This document shows, in pieces, positions 1 to 10,623 of a stretch of DNA of 64,000 bases. Location of the stretch: NCBI GenBank assembly GCA_018402135.1, contig JAGYJF010000002.1, positions 124,001 through 188,000 of the forward strand, given 5' to 3'. This stretch comes from Flavobacteriaceae bacterium. GTDB taxonomy: Bacteria; Bacteroidota; Bacteroidia; Flavobacteriales; Flavobacteriaceae. The stretch's first letter is position 1. Every line of letters begins with the position of its first letter. Below the pieces are notes generated by a model. That model ran no database searches. It had not been told where the DNA came from and saw nothing but the letters and a program-made list of their open reading frames with translations. The position numbers and the translations under genes are program-made.

Positions 1-831
1 ACCAGATCTGTCAACACTTATATGGCTTCACTACGTGAGATTAAAACCGATGACGAGTTGAAATTACTAACGAAGGCCATACGTATTTCAGCACAAGGGC
101 AAATTGAAGTAATGAAAGCCATGAAACCGAACATGAGCGAAACCGAAATTCAAGGCATTCACGAGTTTATTTATAAAAAATATGGTAGCGAATACGAAGG
201 TTATCCCAGTATTGTTGGTGCTGGTAATAATGGATGTGTGTTGCATTATATTGAAAATTCAAAAATGAATGTTGAAGGCGATTTAGTGTTGATGGATTTG
301 GGTGCTGAATACCGCGGTTATACGGCGGATGTTACGAGAACCATTCCTTCGAGTGGTAAATTTTCGCCAGAACAAAAACTAATATACGATTTGGTTTATC
401 ATGCTCAAGAAGCTGGAATTGCTACCTGCGTGGCAGGCAATAGTTTTAGAAACCCTGATAGCGCTGCCAGAAAGGTAATTAGTGAAGGTTTGGTTAAACT
501 GGGTATTATTAAAAATGAAAGTGATGCTGGTAAATACTTTCCCCATGGCACGTCGCATCATATTGGATTGGATGTTCATGATCCGGGATTGTATCAAAAT
601 TTTGAAGTCAACATGGTTTTAACCGTTGAGCCAGGAATTTATATTCCAAAAGGAAGTGACTGCGATGAAAAATGGTGGGGCATCGCTGTTAGAATAGAAG
701 ATGATATTTTAATTACTGAAAACGGACCTGTCAACCTCTCGGCAGAAGCACCCAGAAAATCTGAAGAAATAGAGGCACTTATGAAAGGAAAAAGTGTGCT
801 TGATGGATTTGTATTACCAGATTTGGATTAA
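1..831 (+). CDS. M24-family metallopeptidase (Xaa-Pro aminopeptidase), C-terminal part
   Basis: The frame is open from base 1, so the gene begins upstream of the window and the ATG at 22 is probably internal. The visible 270 or so residues form a pita-bread fold catalytic domain of the aminopeptidase P type, which removes N-terminal residues preceding proline using two metal ions. The expected metal ligands are present in order: two Asp in MDLGAEYRGYTADVTRT, His in HGTSHHIGLDVHD, Glu in TVEPGIYIP and Glu in RIEDDILIT. The missing upstream part would hold the creatinase-like N-terminal domain. No signal peptide can be judged. The family assignment is firm; the exact substrate is inferred. Confidence 0.9.
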   Translation, partial: TRSVNTYMASLREIKTDDELKLLTKAIRISAQGQIEVMKAMKPNMSETEIQGIHEFIYKKYGSEYEGYPSIVGAGNNGCVLHYIENSKMNVEGDLVLMDLGAEYRGYTADVTRTIPSSGKFSPEQKLIYDLVYHAQEAGIATCVAGNSFRNPDSAARKVISEGLVKLGIIKNESDAGKYFPHGTSHHIGLDVHDPGLYQNFEVNMVLTVEPGIYIPKGSDCDEKWWGIAVRIEDDILITENGPVNLSAEAPRKSEEIEALMKGKSVLDGFVLPDLD

Positions 832-909
832 TATAATTCCTGCTGAAGCTGAAATCTAATTTGCTTAAGTTTCAAATTTAAAGCTCTTGACTTTGGTATA
901 AAATAGTAT

Positions 910-2187
910 TCAATTAAACTCTTTTCTTTCGCTTGGTTTTATAATCATTCTAAAAGATTGGTCTTTATTGATATAATAACCTAACCAGTTGTAAAGTGTG
1001 CGGAGTTTATTTCTAAAATTCACCAATCCCATAATGTGAACAAAAATCCAAATGAGCCATGCAACGAACCCTTTTAAAAAATACTTATGTTTTGGAAAAT
1101 CTACAACAGCTTTATTTCTTCCTATAATCGCCATCGAGCCTAAATCTTTATATTTGAAGGGTTTTCGTGCCTCAGGGCTGATCAATAAATTTTCAGCCAA
1201 TTGTTTAGCTTGTTGCAAAGCTGCTTGGGCAAGTTGTGGATGCCCATCTGGGAAATTTTCATCGCCTGAAACCATGGCACAGTCGCCTAAGGCGTAAATA
1301 TTATCATAACCTTCAATCAAATTGTAAGCATTGGTTTTTAATCTGTTACCTCTACCGTAATTGTCTGGTGAAAAACCGTCAAACTTTTTAGCTGAAATTC
1401 CAGCTGCCCATATCAAGTTTCTCGTGGGAATTTCAATACCGTTTGATAGCAAAACAGTTTCATCTTTAAAATCTTTAACCAAAGTATTCAGCATGATGTT
1501 CACACCAAGTTTTTGCAGCTTATCATGCGTATAGGCTTGCGATTTTTTTGACATGGAAGATAAAACCGCATCTTGCCCGTCAATTAAATAAATATCTCCC
1601 AAATCGTCGGCACGTAATTCAGGATAGTCTTTGGTAAGAATATTGGAACGCATTTCTGCAAAAATACCAGAAAGTTCAACGCCCGTTGGTCCTGCTCCTG
1701 CTATAACGAAGGTTAGTAGTCGTTTACGTTTTTGTACATCTTTTGTACGCGTGGCGCGGTCTAAACGTGTAAAAATCACGTTTCTTAAGGATAAAGCATC
1801 ACTTATGGTTTTCATTGGTAAGCTTTTATCCTCAATGTTTTTATTACCAAAAAAGTTGGTTTCAACACCTGTGGCCATCACCAGAATGTCGTAGTGTATT
1901 TCACCATTATTCAGAATAATTTTGTGGTCTGATGGTACTACTTCTTTTAATGACCCAAGACGGAAAAAGGCATTTTTATTGTGTCTTAAAATTTTTCTAA
2001 AGGGATAACTAATGGCAGAAGGCTCCATAAAACCAGCGGAGACTTGGTATAATAATGGTGGAAAAAAATTGTAATTATTGGTGTCGACTAAAATAATTGT
2101 GTAGAGATCGGTATTGTTTAGCCGTTTAATTAATTCAATACCTGCAAATCCACCACCAACAACAACGATTACTCTTTTATTTTCCAT
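910..2187 (-). CDS. ndh: Type II NADH dehydrogenase (NAD(P)/FAD-dependent oxidoreductase)
   Basis: A 425-residue flavoprotein of the usual length for NDH-2, which passes electrons from NADH to quinone at the inner face of the membrane without pumping protons. The N-terminus carries the FAD-binding Rossmann motif VVVGGGFAGIELIKRL. A second dinucleotide motif for NADH lies near residue 165 (FVIAGAGPTGVELSG), and the second FAD contact near residue 300 (IYALGDCAMV). The C-terminal 60 residues contain a hydrophobic stretch (KGFVAWLIWIFVHIMGLVNF) expected for membrane attachment. It stands alone on the minus strand, convergent with the upstream peptidase gene. Confidence 0.92.
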   Translation of the reverse strand: MENKRVIVVVGGGFAGIELIKRLNNTDLYTIILVDTNNYNFFPPLLYQVSAGFMEPSAISYPFRKILRHNKNAFFRLGSLKEVVPSDHKIILNNGEIHYDILVMATGVETNFFGNKNIEDKSLPMKTISDALSLRNVIFTRLDRATRTKDVQKRKRLLTFVIAGAGPTGVELSGIFAEMRSNILTKDYPELRADDLGDIYLIDGQDAVLSSMSKKSQAYTHDKLQKLGVNIMLNTLVKDFKDETVLLSNGIEIPTRNLIWAAGISAKKFDGFSPDNYGRGNRLKTNAYNLIEGYDNIYALGDCAMVSGDENFPDGHPQLAQAALQQAKQLAENLLISPEARKPFKYKDLGSMAIIGRNKAVVDFPKHKYFLKGFVAWLIWIFVHIMGLVNFRNKLRTLYNWLGYYINKDQSFRMIIKPSERKEFN

Positions 2188-2426
2188 CTTAAAATGATTT
2201 GAGTCACAAAGATAATTATTGTGAAGCGAGATTCATTTTAATTGGGTTTAAGTATTTTGATTTTTATGGGAATGTTAAGAAATACAGTTTAATTTTTAGG
2301 ATATGAAGGGAATGCTTAGTTTTTTTTACTAAATGCTGTTTAGGCAACTTCTTTTTTAAAATAGATTAAAATAGTCGAGCTATCTACGTAAAAACATAGA
2401 ATGAAATTTTCACAATAAAATCTTTT

Positions 2427-3721
2427 CTATTTACTCAAAAGAAATGCTTTCAATTCGTCATAACTTGAAATATGAATGGCCTTTTTCTTTTTATCCATCA
2501 CACTGGCGATTTGTGGTGGTAAGTCTATATTTTCTCTAATAGTATCTTCAACCACGTCTAAAAACTTAGTAGGATGGGCGGTTTCAAGAAAAACACAATG
2601 ACTATCAGGATGTTCTTTTAGATAATCCACAGCGGCCAAATAACCTACAGCCCCGTGTGGATCGGCAATATAACTATAATCATAGTATAGCGTTTTTAAA
2701 GCTTCTTTGGTTATATTATCACCATAACTTTTAGAGGATAAATTTTGTTTTAAATCAGCAAAATTATGTTTGTAAATTTCTTGAATACGCACAAAATTAC
2801 TCGGATTACCAACATCCATTGCATTGCTGATGGTTGCTATGGTAGGCTTGGGTTGGTATTGTTCAGTTTCTAAATAAGTAGTAACAACTTTATTGCTGTT
2901 ATTAGCGGCTATAAAATGCTGAATAGGTAAGCCTAATTGTTGGGCCATCATTCCAGCACATATATTACCGAAATTTCCGCTAGGCACTGAAAATACAATA
3001 TTTTTATGTTGTTTGTGAAGTTGTTTATAAGCAAAAAAGAAATAAAACATTTGCGGTAACCAGCGTGCCACATTTATTGAATTTGCGGAGGTTATCTGAA
3101 TTTTATCTGTAATTTCAGAATCTAAAAAGCGCGTTTTACCATATCTTGACAATCGTCGAAAACGCCATCAACTTCCAGAGCTTTAATATTTTTTCCTAAG
3201 GTAGTTAATTGCTTTTCTTGAATATCACTCACTTTGCCGCTTGGATAAAGGATCACCACTTTCACGCCTTTCACACCTAGAAATCCGTTAGCCACAGCAC
3301 CGCCAGTATCTCCTGAAGTTGCCACTAAAACTGTGATGTCTTTTGTGTTGTCGGCATTAAAATAACCAAGGCATCGCGACATAAAACGTGCACCCACATC
3401 TTTAAATGCCATGGTTGGACCGTGAAATAATTCTAAGGAAGAAATTTGGTCACTAATTGGTACTATTGGAAAATCAAAACATAGTGTTTCTTCAATAATA
3501 AGCTTTAAATCTTCCTCAGGAATTTCGGGTACAACAAATAGTTTGATGACCTCAAAAGCAATCTCGTTATAAGAAAGCTTATCAATATTCTGAAAAAAGG
3601 AATCAGGTAACTTCGAAATATGTTCTGGAAAATACAAGCCTTTGTCTGGTGCCAGACCTTTAACCACAGCTTCTTTAAAGCTTGCTATGGGTGCTAGTTT
3701 GTTAAGTGAATAGTAGTTCAT
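2427..3721 (-). pseudogene. thrC: Threonine synthase, split by a one-base frameshift
   Basis: Two overlapping frames together give a full-length PLP-dependent threonine synthase of about 431 residues, which converts O-phosphohomoserine to threonine. The first frame starts with ATG at 3721 (MNYYSLNKLAPIASF) and includes the PLP lysine in TMAFKDVGARF. It stops just after DDCQDMVKRAF. The second frame continues at once with LDSEITDKIQITSANSIN, exactly what the family has next. The break lies in a run of five T on the coding strand (five A near 3124-3128 on the plus strand); one more T restores the frame. Either a real inactivating mutation or a homopolymer sequencing error. Third gene of the thrA-thrB-thrC operon. 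Confidence 0.88.
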
Positions 3722-3824
3722 TGTCGACTATGTAAAAGTTGTCTTTATTTAAATGAATTTCTCTGTGAAACTCTGCGCTTCTTAGCGAATCTCTGTGTTA
3801 TAATTTTTTAAGGCTACTCCAATC

Positions 3825-4757
3825 TTACAAAACCTTCATTCCTTGAACATTAATCCTAGACACATAGGTTTCATAATCAATGGTTGTTGCTGCATATACT
3901 TTCCTAATTACTGTCTCTACTCTTTTAGCGGTTTCTAAGCCTTCACTTAAAACAAAAATTGAAGGTCCAGAACCTGAAATCCCCGAGCCCAAAGCTCCAG
4001 CATTTAAAGCCACATTTTTCACCTCTTGAAAATGAGGTATCAACTGACTTCGGTAAGGCTCAACAACAGCATCGTGCAAGGAACGTTTTAACAATTCGTA
4101 ATCATTCGTATGCATGGCGTGAATAAGACTGCCAAGATTAGCCCACTGCGAAACGGCATTTTTCATGGGAATTTGTTCAGGCAATATGGCGCGTGCATCG
4201 GCTGTTTTTATTTCAATTTGCGGATGTATAATGGTCGCAAATAAATTTTTAGGTGTTGGTATTTCTAAAATTTCTAAAGGTTCTAAGCTTTTAACCAAGG
4301 TAAAACCACCAAAAATTGCTGGCGCAAGATTGTCGGCATGCTCCGCTTGACTAGCAATGGCTTCACCTTTCATGGCAAACTTGGTAAGTTGCGTTTTATT
4401 GAAAGGTTTGCCCAGCAATTGGTTGATGGCATACACGCTGCCGGCCGCACTGGCGGCACTACTGCCAATACCACTACCAGGTTTTATATTTTTGTAAATA
4501 TCGATTTCGAATCCGAAGTCTAAATCTAAAGACTTAACCAAAGCCAAAGCCGACACACCAGCAACATTCTTATGGGCTTCAAAAGGCAAATCAAACCCTA
4601 CAATTTTTGTGATGTGTATGCCTTTTTTTGGAGTTGTTCTAACTACCATTTCATCGCCAATGGTATCTAGGCAAAACCCTAAAACATCGAAACCACAGGA
4701 AACATTGGCTACTGTTGCAGGTGAAAAAATACGTATGTCTTGTGCATTAAATTTCAA
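3825..4757 (-). CDS. thrB: Homoserine kinase
   Basis: A 310-residue GHMP-superfamily kinase that phosphorylates homoserine with ATP, the step before threonine synthase. The glycine/serine-rich ATP-binding loop is clear at about residues 92-107 (KPGSGIGSSAASAAGS), and a second GHMP motif rich in glycine lies near residue 255 (AGALGSGISGSGPSIF). The length is normal for the family. It sits 58 bases downstream of thrA and about 100 bases upstream of thrC on the same strand, so the three are probably co-transcribed. Cytoplasmic enzyme. Confidence 0.94.
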   Translation of the reverse strand: MKFNAQDIRIFSPATVANVSCGFDVLGFCLDTIGDEMVVRTTPKKGIHITKIVGFDLPFEAHKNVAGVSALALVKSLDLDFGFEIDIYKNIKPGSGIGSSAASAAGSVYAINQLLGKPFNKTQLTKFAMKGEAIASQAEHADNLAPAIFGGFTLVKSLEPLEILEIPTPKNLFATIIHPQIEIKTADARAILPEQIPMKNAVSQWANLGSLIHAMHTNDYELLKRSLHDAVVEPYRSQLIPHFQEVKNVALNAGALGSGISGSGPSIFVLSEGLETAKRVETVIRKVYAATTIDYETYVSRINVQGMKVL

Positions 4758-4815
4758 AAAATGATGACTTTAAGTTAAAATTGAATTCGTTTTTGTATTC
4801 ATTTATTATGATTAA

Positions 4816-7257
4816 TTACCGACTTCCAACCCTTATAATATCGGCAAATAATCCAGATGCAGTTACATCGGCACCTGCACCAGCTCCTTTAATAATCATT
4901 GGTTGTTCTGGATAGCGATGTGTGTAAAACATCACAATATTATCTTTTCCTTCTAAATTATAAAACGGATGACCTTGCGGAATTTCCTTTAAGCCAACAC
5001 TTGCCTTACCATTATTAAATTCGGCTACATATTTTAACTGACAATTTTTTGATTGTGCCGATTGGTATAATTTCTGAAAATGCGCTTCATCATTTATAAG
5101 TGTTGTGTAAAAATCATCCACACTGTCACTATTCAAATTAGATTCGGTTAAAAATGATTGATTGCTGATATCTTCTAGGTTCATCTCGCAACCGCTTTCT
5201 CTTGCTAAAATTAGAATTTTTCTAGCCACATCTACACCGCTTAAATCAATTCGAGGATCTGGCTCTGTGTAACCTTCGGCTTGGGCTTGTTTAACTACAT
5301 CGTGAAATCTAGTGCTGTCATTAAAATTATTGAATACAAAATTCAAACTTCCTGATAAAACGGCTTGAATGGAGGTGATTTTATCGCCTGAAGCAATCAA
5401 ATTATTCAAGGTGTCAATAATAGGCAATCCTGCTCCAACGTTGGTCTCAAATAAATAAGGAACATTGTATTTGCGCGATAGTATTTTAAGTGTTTTATAG
5501 GTTTCAAAGTTACTTGACGCCGCAATTTTATTACAAGCTACTACCGCAATACTTTGTTTAAGATATGCAGGATACATTTCAGCTACGGCTTGATTTGCTG
5601 TGATATCAATAAAAATGCTATTGCGTTTATTTAATGTAGTAATTTGATTTAAAAAACCATCTAAGGTAGCAGGTGCTCCTTTATCGAGTAAAGTTTTCCA
5701 ATTATTAAGATTGATACCATCTTCGTCAAAATACATTTTTCTAGAATTGGATAGGCCAATGACCCTAAGATTGATGTGGAGCTGTTCTTTTAAAAATTTT
5801 CGCTGCTTATTTATCTGAAGAACTAGTCGTTCACCAACATTTCCAACGCCGGTTATAAAGACGTTTAATTGCTTGGTTTTTTCCTCAAAAAATGATTCGT
5901 GAAGTGCATTAAGTGCTTTTTTAACATCTTTTTCAGCGATGACTGCTGAAATATTTCGTTCAGAAGCACCTTGGGCTATGGCTCTTACATTAATATTGTT
6001 CTTTCCAAGTGAGCTAAACATTTTACCACTTATGCCTTGGTGGTTTTTCATATTATCACCAACCAAAGCTACAATTGAAAGACCTGTTTCAACAATAAGG
6101 GCATCTAGTTTTCTCAAAGATATTTCGTACTCAAAAGTTTTATTGATGGCTTTTGCAGATTGTAAAGCATCATTGGTTGAAACTCCAAAACAAATGGAAT
6201 GCTCTGAAGACGCTTGAGTTATAAAAATAATATTAATTTTTTCCTGTGCCAAGGTTTCAAACAAACGTTTAGAAAACCCGGGAATGCCAACCATACCATT
6301 TCCTTGGAGGGTTAATAAGGCTATGTTATCAATATTACTAATACCACTCACACTGTTTTTATTATTGTTAACGTGATTGGTTATCAGTGTACCACTAGCT
6401 TCTGGATCTTGCGTATTTTTAATGAGAATAGGAATGTTCAGATTTAACGCAGGTTGTACCGTTGGCGGATATAAAACTTTAGCTCCAAAATGAGATAATT
6501 CCATAGCCTCTTGATACGATAATCGCTCAATTGGAAAGGCTTGTTTTACCAATTTCGGATTAGCAGTGAACATACCACTCACGTCAGTCCATATCTCTAA
6601 TTGACTTACTTCTAATGCTGCGGCAACTATAGCAGCCGTAAAATCGGAACCACCGCGTCCCAAAGTTGTAAATTCTCCATCTTCTGATTTCGAAACAAAA
6701 CCAGGTAAAATAGTGATAGCTTGGGGTTGTTTAAAATAGTTACGGATATTGGTGTTGGTTATTTCATAATTAACTTCTGCTTTTGTGAAATCAGAATTGG
6801 TAACAATCAAGTCCTGACTGTTTTTCCTAACCACATCAATGCTTCTGTTTTGCATAGTTTCGGTGATGATATAAGACGATAAAAGTTCACCAAAACTTAC
6901 CAGTTTATCAGATGTTTTTAACGATAGTTCATTAATGAGAAAAATACCATCCAATAATTTTTTTAAATGGCTGAGTTGTTCTTCCAAATAGGGGTTGGGC
7001 GTATTTTGTGTTTCTGGATTTAATTCAGAAAACAATTGTAAGTGATTATTCTTTATTATTTTGAACTCATCGAGGTAAGTTTCATCACCTATTTGCGCGA
7101 GTCTTCCTGCATTTAAAAGCTTATCAGTTATTCCGCCAACTGCCGAAACAACGCATATCACTTCACTATTTTCAGCGTAGGTTTCTAATATCGAAATAAC
7201 GCTATTGATGTTTGCGGTAGATCCTACAGAGGTGCCTCCAAATTTTAATACATGCAT
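4816..7257 (-). CDS. thrA: Bifunctional aspartokinase / homoserine dehydrogenase
   Basis: An 813-residue fusion enzyme catalysing the first and third steps from aspartate to threonine. The aspartokinase domain starts with the signature MHVLKFGGTSVGS. ACT-type regulatory segments lie around residues 300-450 (GNGMVGIPGFSKRLFETLA and VALVGDNMKNHQGISGKMF), where threonine feedback usually acts. The homoserine dehydrogenase part starts near residue 464 with the NAD(P)-binding motif FITGVGNVGERL and includes FETNVGAGLPIIDTL. Length matches ThrA proteins. First gene of the operon with thrB and thrC; the start at 7257 gives the canonical N-terminus. Confidence 0.95.
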   Translation of the reverse strand: MHVLKFGGTSVGSTANINSVISILETYAENSEVICVVSAVGGITDKLLNAGRLAQIGDETYLDEFKIIKNNHLQLFSELNPETQNTPNPYLEEQLSHLKKLLDGIFLINELSLKTSDKLVSFGELLSSYIITETMQNRSIDVVRKNSQDLIVTNSDFTKAEVNYEITNTNIRNYFKQPQAITILPGFVSKSEDGEFTTLGRGGSDFTAAIVAAALEVSQLEIWTDVSGMFTANPKLVKQAFPIERLSYQEAMELSHFGAKVLYPPTVQPALNLNIPILIKNTQDPEASGTLITNHVNNNKNSVSGISNIDNIALLTLQGNGMVGIPGFSKRLFETLAQEKINIIFITQASSEHSICFGVSTNDALQSAKAINKTFEYEISLRKLDALIVETGLSIVALVGDNMKNHQGISGKMFSSLGKNNINVRAIAQGASERNISAVIAEKDVKKALNALHESFFEEKTKQLNVFITGVGNVGERLVLQINKQRKFLKEQLHINLRVIGLSNSRKMYFDEDGINLNNWKTLLDKGAPATLDGFLNQITTLNKRNSIFIDITANQAVAEMYPAYLKQSIAVVACNKIAASSNFETYKTLKILSRKYNVPYLFETNVGAGLPIIDTLNNLIASGDKITSIQAVLSGSLNFVFNNFNDSTRFHDVVKQAQAEGYTEPDPRIDLSGVDVARKILILARESGCEMNLEDISNQSFLTESNLNSDSVDDFYTTLINDEAHFQKLYQSAQSKNCQLKYVAEFNNGKASVGLKEIPQGHPFYNLEGKDNIVMFYTHRYPEQPMIIKGAGAGADVTASGLFADIIRVGSR

Positions 7258-7364
7258 AGTTTCTTTTTTTGATAACCTAAAAATTAAATTTCAAAATTTT
7301 TCAATCGATTGGTATATGGAAATAAATTCTATTAAAAAGTTTATTATTTATTACCCTAAGTGAC

Positions 7365-7372
7365 CAAAAGTA
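7365..7372 (-). promoter_or_regulatory. Possible -7 promoter element of the thr operon
   Basis: On the minus strand this reads TACTTTTG, matching the Bacteroidetes -7 consensus TAnnTTTG. It lies about 108 bases upstream of the thrA start. No convincing -33 TTTG is visible at the ideal spacing, and no leader peptide or attenuator hairpin was recognised, so this is tentative. Confidence 0.3.
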
Positions 7373-7501
7373 TCATTTTTAAAAGGATAAAAAAACTAAG
7401 GAGCTACTTTTTGAACGCTATTTTGGCATTTTTAGAGTTTGATTAATGAACCTCTATTTATAAGTCTTATTTTTACATTATCTGTTAAAAATGAATGCAA
7501 A

Positions 7502-9049
7502 ATGAAAATTTATTCTAAAAAACAACTATATAAAGGAGATAAAATCACCATAGAAAGCGAGGGAATTACGTCGGTTGATTTAATGGAGCGCGCTGCAACC
7601 GCAATATTTAATTGGATGCATTTAAGAATGCAAGGTGCGCAAGTGCCTATTCGTGTTTTTTGTGGCATCGGAAATAACGGGGGCGACGGTTTGGTTTTGG
7701 CCAGACATCTTATAAATCATGGTTACCACGTAAAAACTTATATTGTGAATTGCAGTGACAGACGGTCTAAGGATTTTTTAGTCAATTATGAAAGATTAAA
7801 ACAAACCTCAAAAAATTGGCCTGCACTTTTAAAATGTGCCTCTGACTTCCCCGAAATCCATCCTGATGACATTATTGTAGATGCTATTTTTGGAATCGGA
7901 TTAAACCGACCCGTTGATGCCTGGATTGCATCATTATTTCAACATCTTAGAAACTCAAAGGCGTTCACTCTATCTATTGATGTTCCCTCGGGGCTATTTA
8001 TAGATGCGGTTCCGCAAAATGACGCTGAAGTGATATGGGCAAACTATACCTTGAGCTTTCAAACACCAAAACTGGTGTTTTTTTTACCACAAACAGCGAA
8101 GTTTACGCAACAATGGGAAGTCTTAGATATTGGTTGGGACATAAACTATATTCAATCCACCGAAACCGAAGCACAGCTTATTAGTAAATTTGAAGTGTTA
8201 CCGCTTTATAAACCACGAGATAAATTCTCTCATAAAGGCAATTTTGGCCATACCTTAATAATAGGTGGAAGTTATGGCAAAATTGGCGCAGTTAATTTAG
8301 CCGCAAAATCCGCAATGGCCACTGGTGCTGGCATGCTTACAGTTTTTGTGCCAAAATGTGGTTACATCCCTATACAATCCAACTTTCCTGAAGCGATGGT
8401 AATCACCGATGCTAATGAGGACGTAATTACCAATATTAAATATGATTTAAAACCAAATGCAATTGGTATTGGTATGGGATTAGGAACGAATGATGCTACT
8501 ATTTTAGCTTTGGAATCATTTTTAAAAAATCAAAATTCACCAATCGTTATAGATGCTGATGCGATTAATATAATTTCAAAAAAGCGAGGATTGATAAAGC
8601 TAATTCCAAAGTTATCCATACTTACACCGCATCCAAAAGAACTGGAACGACTAATAGGTGTTTGGAAGGATGACTTCGATAAAATTTCTAAAGTAAAGTC
8701 GTTTTCGAAGAAACATTCATTAATAATCGTTATTAAAGGATTTAATACGATGACCGTTTTAAAAGACAATTACTATATCAACACAACAGGAAATCCTGGT
8801 TTGGCCACTGCTGGTTCGGGGGATGTTTTAACGGGAATTATTTCGGGTCTAATCTCTCAAGGTTATGAGCCACTCGATGCTGCCGTTTTCGGTGTGTATT
8901 TGCATGGCAAATCGGCAGATATTAAAGTTCAAACATACGGGTATCAAAGTTTAATAGCTTCTTATGTAATAGAAGGAATTGCCGATGCCTATTTAGATTT
9001 ATTCACCCAGCCAGAACTACCAGAAGAAATCGAAACCAACAATGCTTAA
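7502..9049 (+). CDS. nnr: Bifunctional NAD(P)H-hydrate epimerase / ADP-dependent dehydratase
   Basis: A 515-residue metabolite-repair enzyme that returns damaged NADHX and NADPHX to usable cofactor. The N-terminal YjeF_N domain (about residues 1-220) carries GIGNNGGDGLVLARHL; the C-terminal YjeF_C/ribokinase-like domain carries GGSYGKIGAVNLAAKSA, TPHPKELERL and the ATP/ADP-binding end GNPGLATAGSGDVLTGII. The ATG at 7502 (MKIYSKKQLY) was chosen because it fits the family N-terminus; a longer frame opening with TTG at 7439 is unlikely. Divergent from thrA and followed 62 bases later by hutH. Confidence 0.93.
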   Translation: MKIYSKKQLYKGDKITIESEGITSVDLMERAATAIFNWMHLRMQGAQVPIRVFCGIGNNGGDGLVLARHLINHGYHVKTYIVNCSDRRSKDFLVNYERLKQTSKNWPALLKCASDFPEIHPDDIIVDAIFGIGLNRPVDAWIASLFQHLRNSKAFTLSIDVPSGLFIDAVPQNDAEVIWANYTLSFQTPKLVFFLPQTAKFTQQWEVLDIGWDINYIQSTETEAQLISKFEVLPLYKPRDKFSHKGNFGHTLIIGGSYGKIGAVNLAAKSAMATGAGMLTVFVPKCGYIPIQSNFPEAMVITDANEDVITNIKYDLKPNAIGIGMGLGTNDATILALESFLKNQNSPIVIDADAINIISKKRGLIKLIPKLSILTPHPKELERLIGVWKDDFDKISKVKSFSKKHSLIIVIKGFNTMTVLKDNYYINTTGNPGLATAGSGDVLTGIISGLISQGYEPLDAAVFGVYLHGKSADIKVQTYGYQSLIASYVIEGIADAYLDLFTQPELPEEIETNNA

Positions 9050-9111
9050 AACTCAAAAATGTTTACGCATCTTTGCAGTCTAACTTATTTTGTATTCAAC
9101 CATCGTCAATA

Positions 9112-10623
9112 ATGAATTTAATACATCAAATATCAGATTCACCCTTAAACTTGAGTCTTGTTCAAGACATTATAACTCAAAATAAAAAACTTGAACTATC
9201 AGAATCGGCTATTCATAAAATTGTAGAATGCCGCAACTATCTCGATCAAAAGCTCAAAGAAAATGTAAAACCAATTTATGGTATTAATACTGGTTTTGGA
9301 TCTTTACACAATGTGAAAATCAGCTCCGAAAACCTATCAAAACTTCAGGAAAACTTAGTAATGTCGCACGCCTGCGGCATGGGTGATGAAGTACCAGATG
9401 CGGTAGTGAAATTAATGCTGTTACTCAAAATACAGTCCTTAAGTTATGGACATTCTGGTGTTCAGGTAGCAACGGTTCAGCGGTTGATAGACTTTTATAA
9501 TAACGATATTTTACCTATTATATATACCCAAGGATCTTTAGGCGCATCGGGCGATTTGGCCCCGTTAGCCCATATGTCTCTACCAATTATAGGAAGGGGA
9601 ATGGTTAAATATAAAGGTAAACAATTAGCTTCTTCTGAAGTTTTAAAACAGTTTAATTGGAAGCCAATACAATTACAATCAAAAGAGGGATTGGCCTTGC
9701 TTAACGGCACCCAGTTTATGATTGCTTATGGCGTTGCTGGTTTAATTGAAAGTTTTAAGTTGTCCTATTTTGCCGATTTAATTGGAAGTATTTCTTTGGA
9801 TGCTTTTGATGGAAGAATAGAGCCGTTTAATCAACTAGTTCATTTAGTAAGACCACATAATGGTCAAATTCAAACTGCCAAACGCATTACAGAATTTTTA
9901 GAAGGTAGTGAGATAATTAACCAAGAAAAAAATCACGTTCAAGATCCGTATTCGTTTAGATGCATACCTCAAGTGCATGGCGCAACAAAGGATACTTTAA
10001 AATTTGCTGAGCGCACTTTTATTACCGAAATGAATGCAGTAACAGACAACCCGAATATATTTATCGATGCCGATGAAATAATATCTGGTGGAAACTTTCA
10101 TGGTCAACCTTTGGCACTGGCACTAGATTATTTAAAAATTGCAATGGCAGAGCTTGGCAATATTTCAGAAAGACGTACTTTTCAATTGGTATCAGGAAAT
10201 AGAGAGTTACCAGCCTTTTTAATAGATAACCCAGGATTAAATTCAGGTTTTATGATACCGCAATACACCGCTGCTAGTATTGTAAGTGCTAACAAGCAAT
10301 TAGCGACACCAGCCAGTGTTGATTCTATTGTATCATCAAACGGTCAAGAAGACCACGTGAGCATGGGAGCCAATGCAGCGGTTCAATCTTATCTATTAAT
10401 CGAAAATGTAAAAAGTATTTTGGCAATTGAATTATTAAATGCTTCTCAAGCTTTAATGTTTCGTTCTCCAAAAAAATCATCTTTATTCATCGAATCATTT
10501 CTAAAATCATATCGAAAAGAGGTGAAATTTGCATCTGAAGATCAAATTTTTCACGAATTAATGAAAACTACAGTGTCATTTATCGATGATTTTTGCATCG
10601 ATAATAAGTTGCTGTTCGACTAA
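9112..10623 (+). CDS. hutH: Histidine ammonia-lyase
   Basis: A 503-residue enzyme that deaminates L-histidine to urocanate. The three residues that form the internal MIO cofactor, Ala-Ser-Gly, are present in GSLGASGDLAPLAH near residue 145. Other family landmarks are YGINTGFG, the catalytic-loop ALLNGTQFM, and VSMGANAAVQ near the C-terminus. ATG at 9112 is preferred over an in-frame TTG at 9073 because MNLIHQISDSPLNL fits the family start. No other hut genes lie next to it, so it could also be an aromatic-amino-acid lyase relative with altered specificity. Confidence 0.88.
   Translation: MNLIHQISDSPLNLSLVQDIITQNKKLELSESAIHKIVECRNYLDQKLKENVKPIYGINTGFGSLHNVKISSENLSKLQENLVMSHACGMGDEVPDAVVKLMLLLKIQSLSYGHSGVQVATVQRLIDFYNNDILPIIYTQGSLGASGDLAPLAHMSLPIIGRGMVKYKGKQLASSEVLKQFNWKPIQLQSKEGLALLNGTQFMIAYGVAGLIESFKLSYFADLIGSISLDAFDGRIEPFNQLVHLVRPHNGQIQTAKRITEFLEGSEIINQEKNHVQDPYSFRCIPQVHGATKDTLKFAERTFITEMNAVTDNPNIFIDADEIISGGNFHGQPLALALDYLKIAMAELGNISERRTFQLVSGNRELPAFLIDNPGLNSGFMIPQYTAASIVSANKQLATPASVDSIVSSNGQEDHVSMGANAAVQSYLLIENVKSILAIELLNASQALMFRSPKKSSLFIESFLKSYRKEVKFASEDQIFHELMKTTVSFIDDFCIDNKLLFD

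Noticed and set aside
3760..3803. CTCTGTGAAACTCTGCGCTT-type sequence between thrC and thrB as a regulatory site
   Set aside because: Similar CTGTGAAATCTGTG filler occurs at 45200 and 46350 and is common intergenic repeat material in this group; no link to threonine control.
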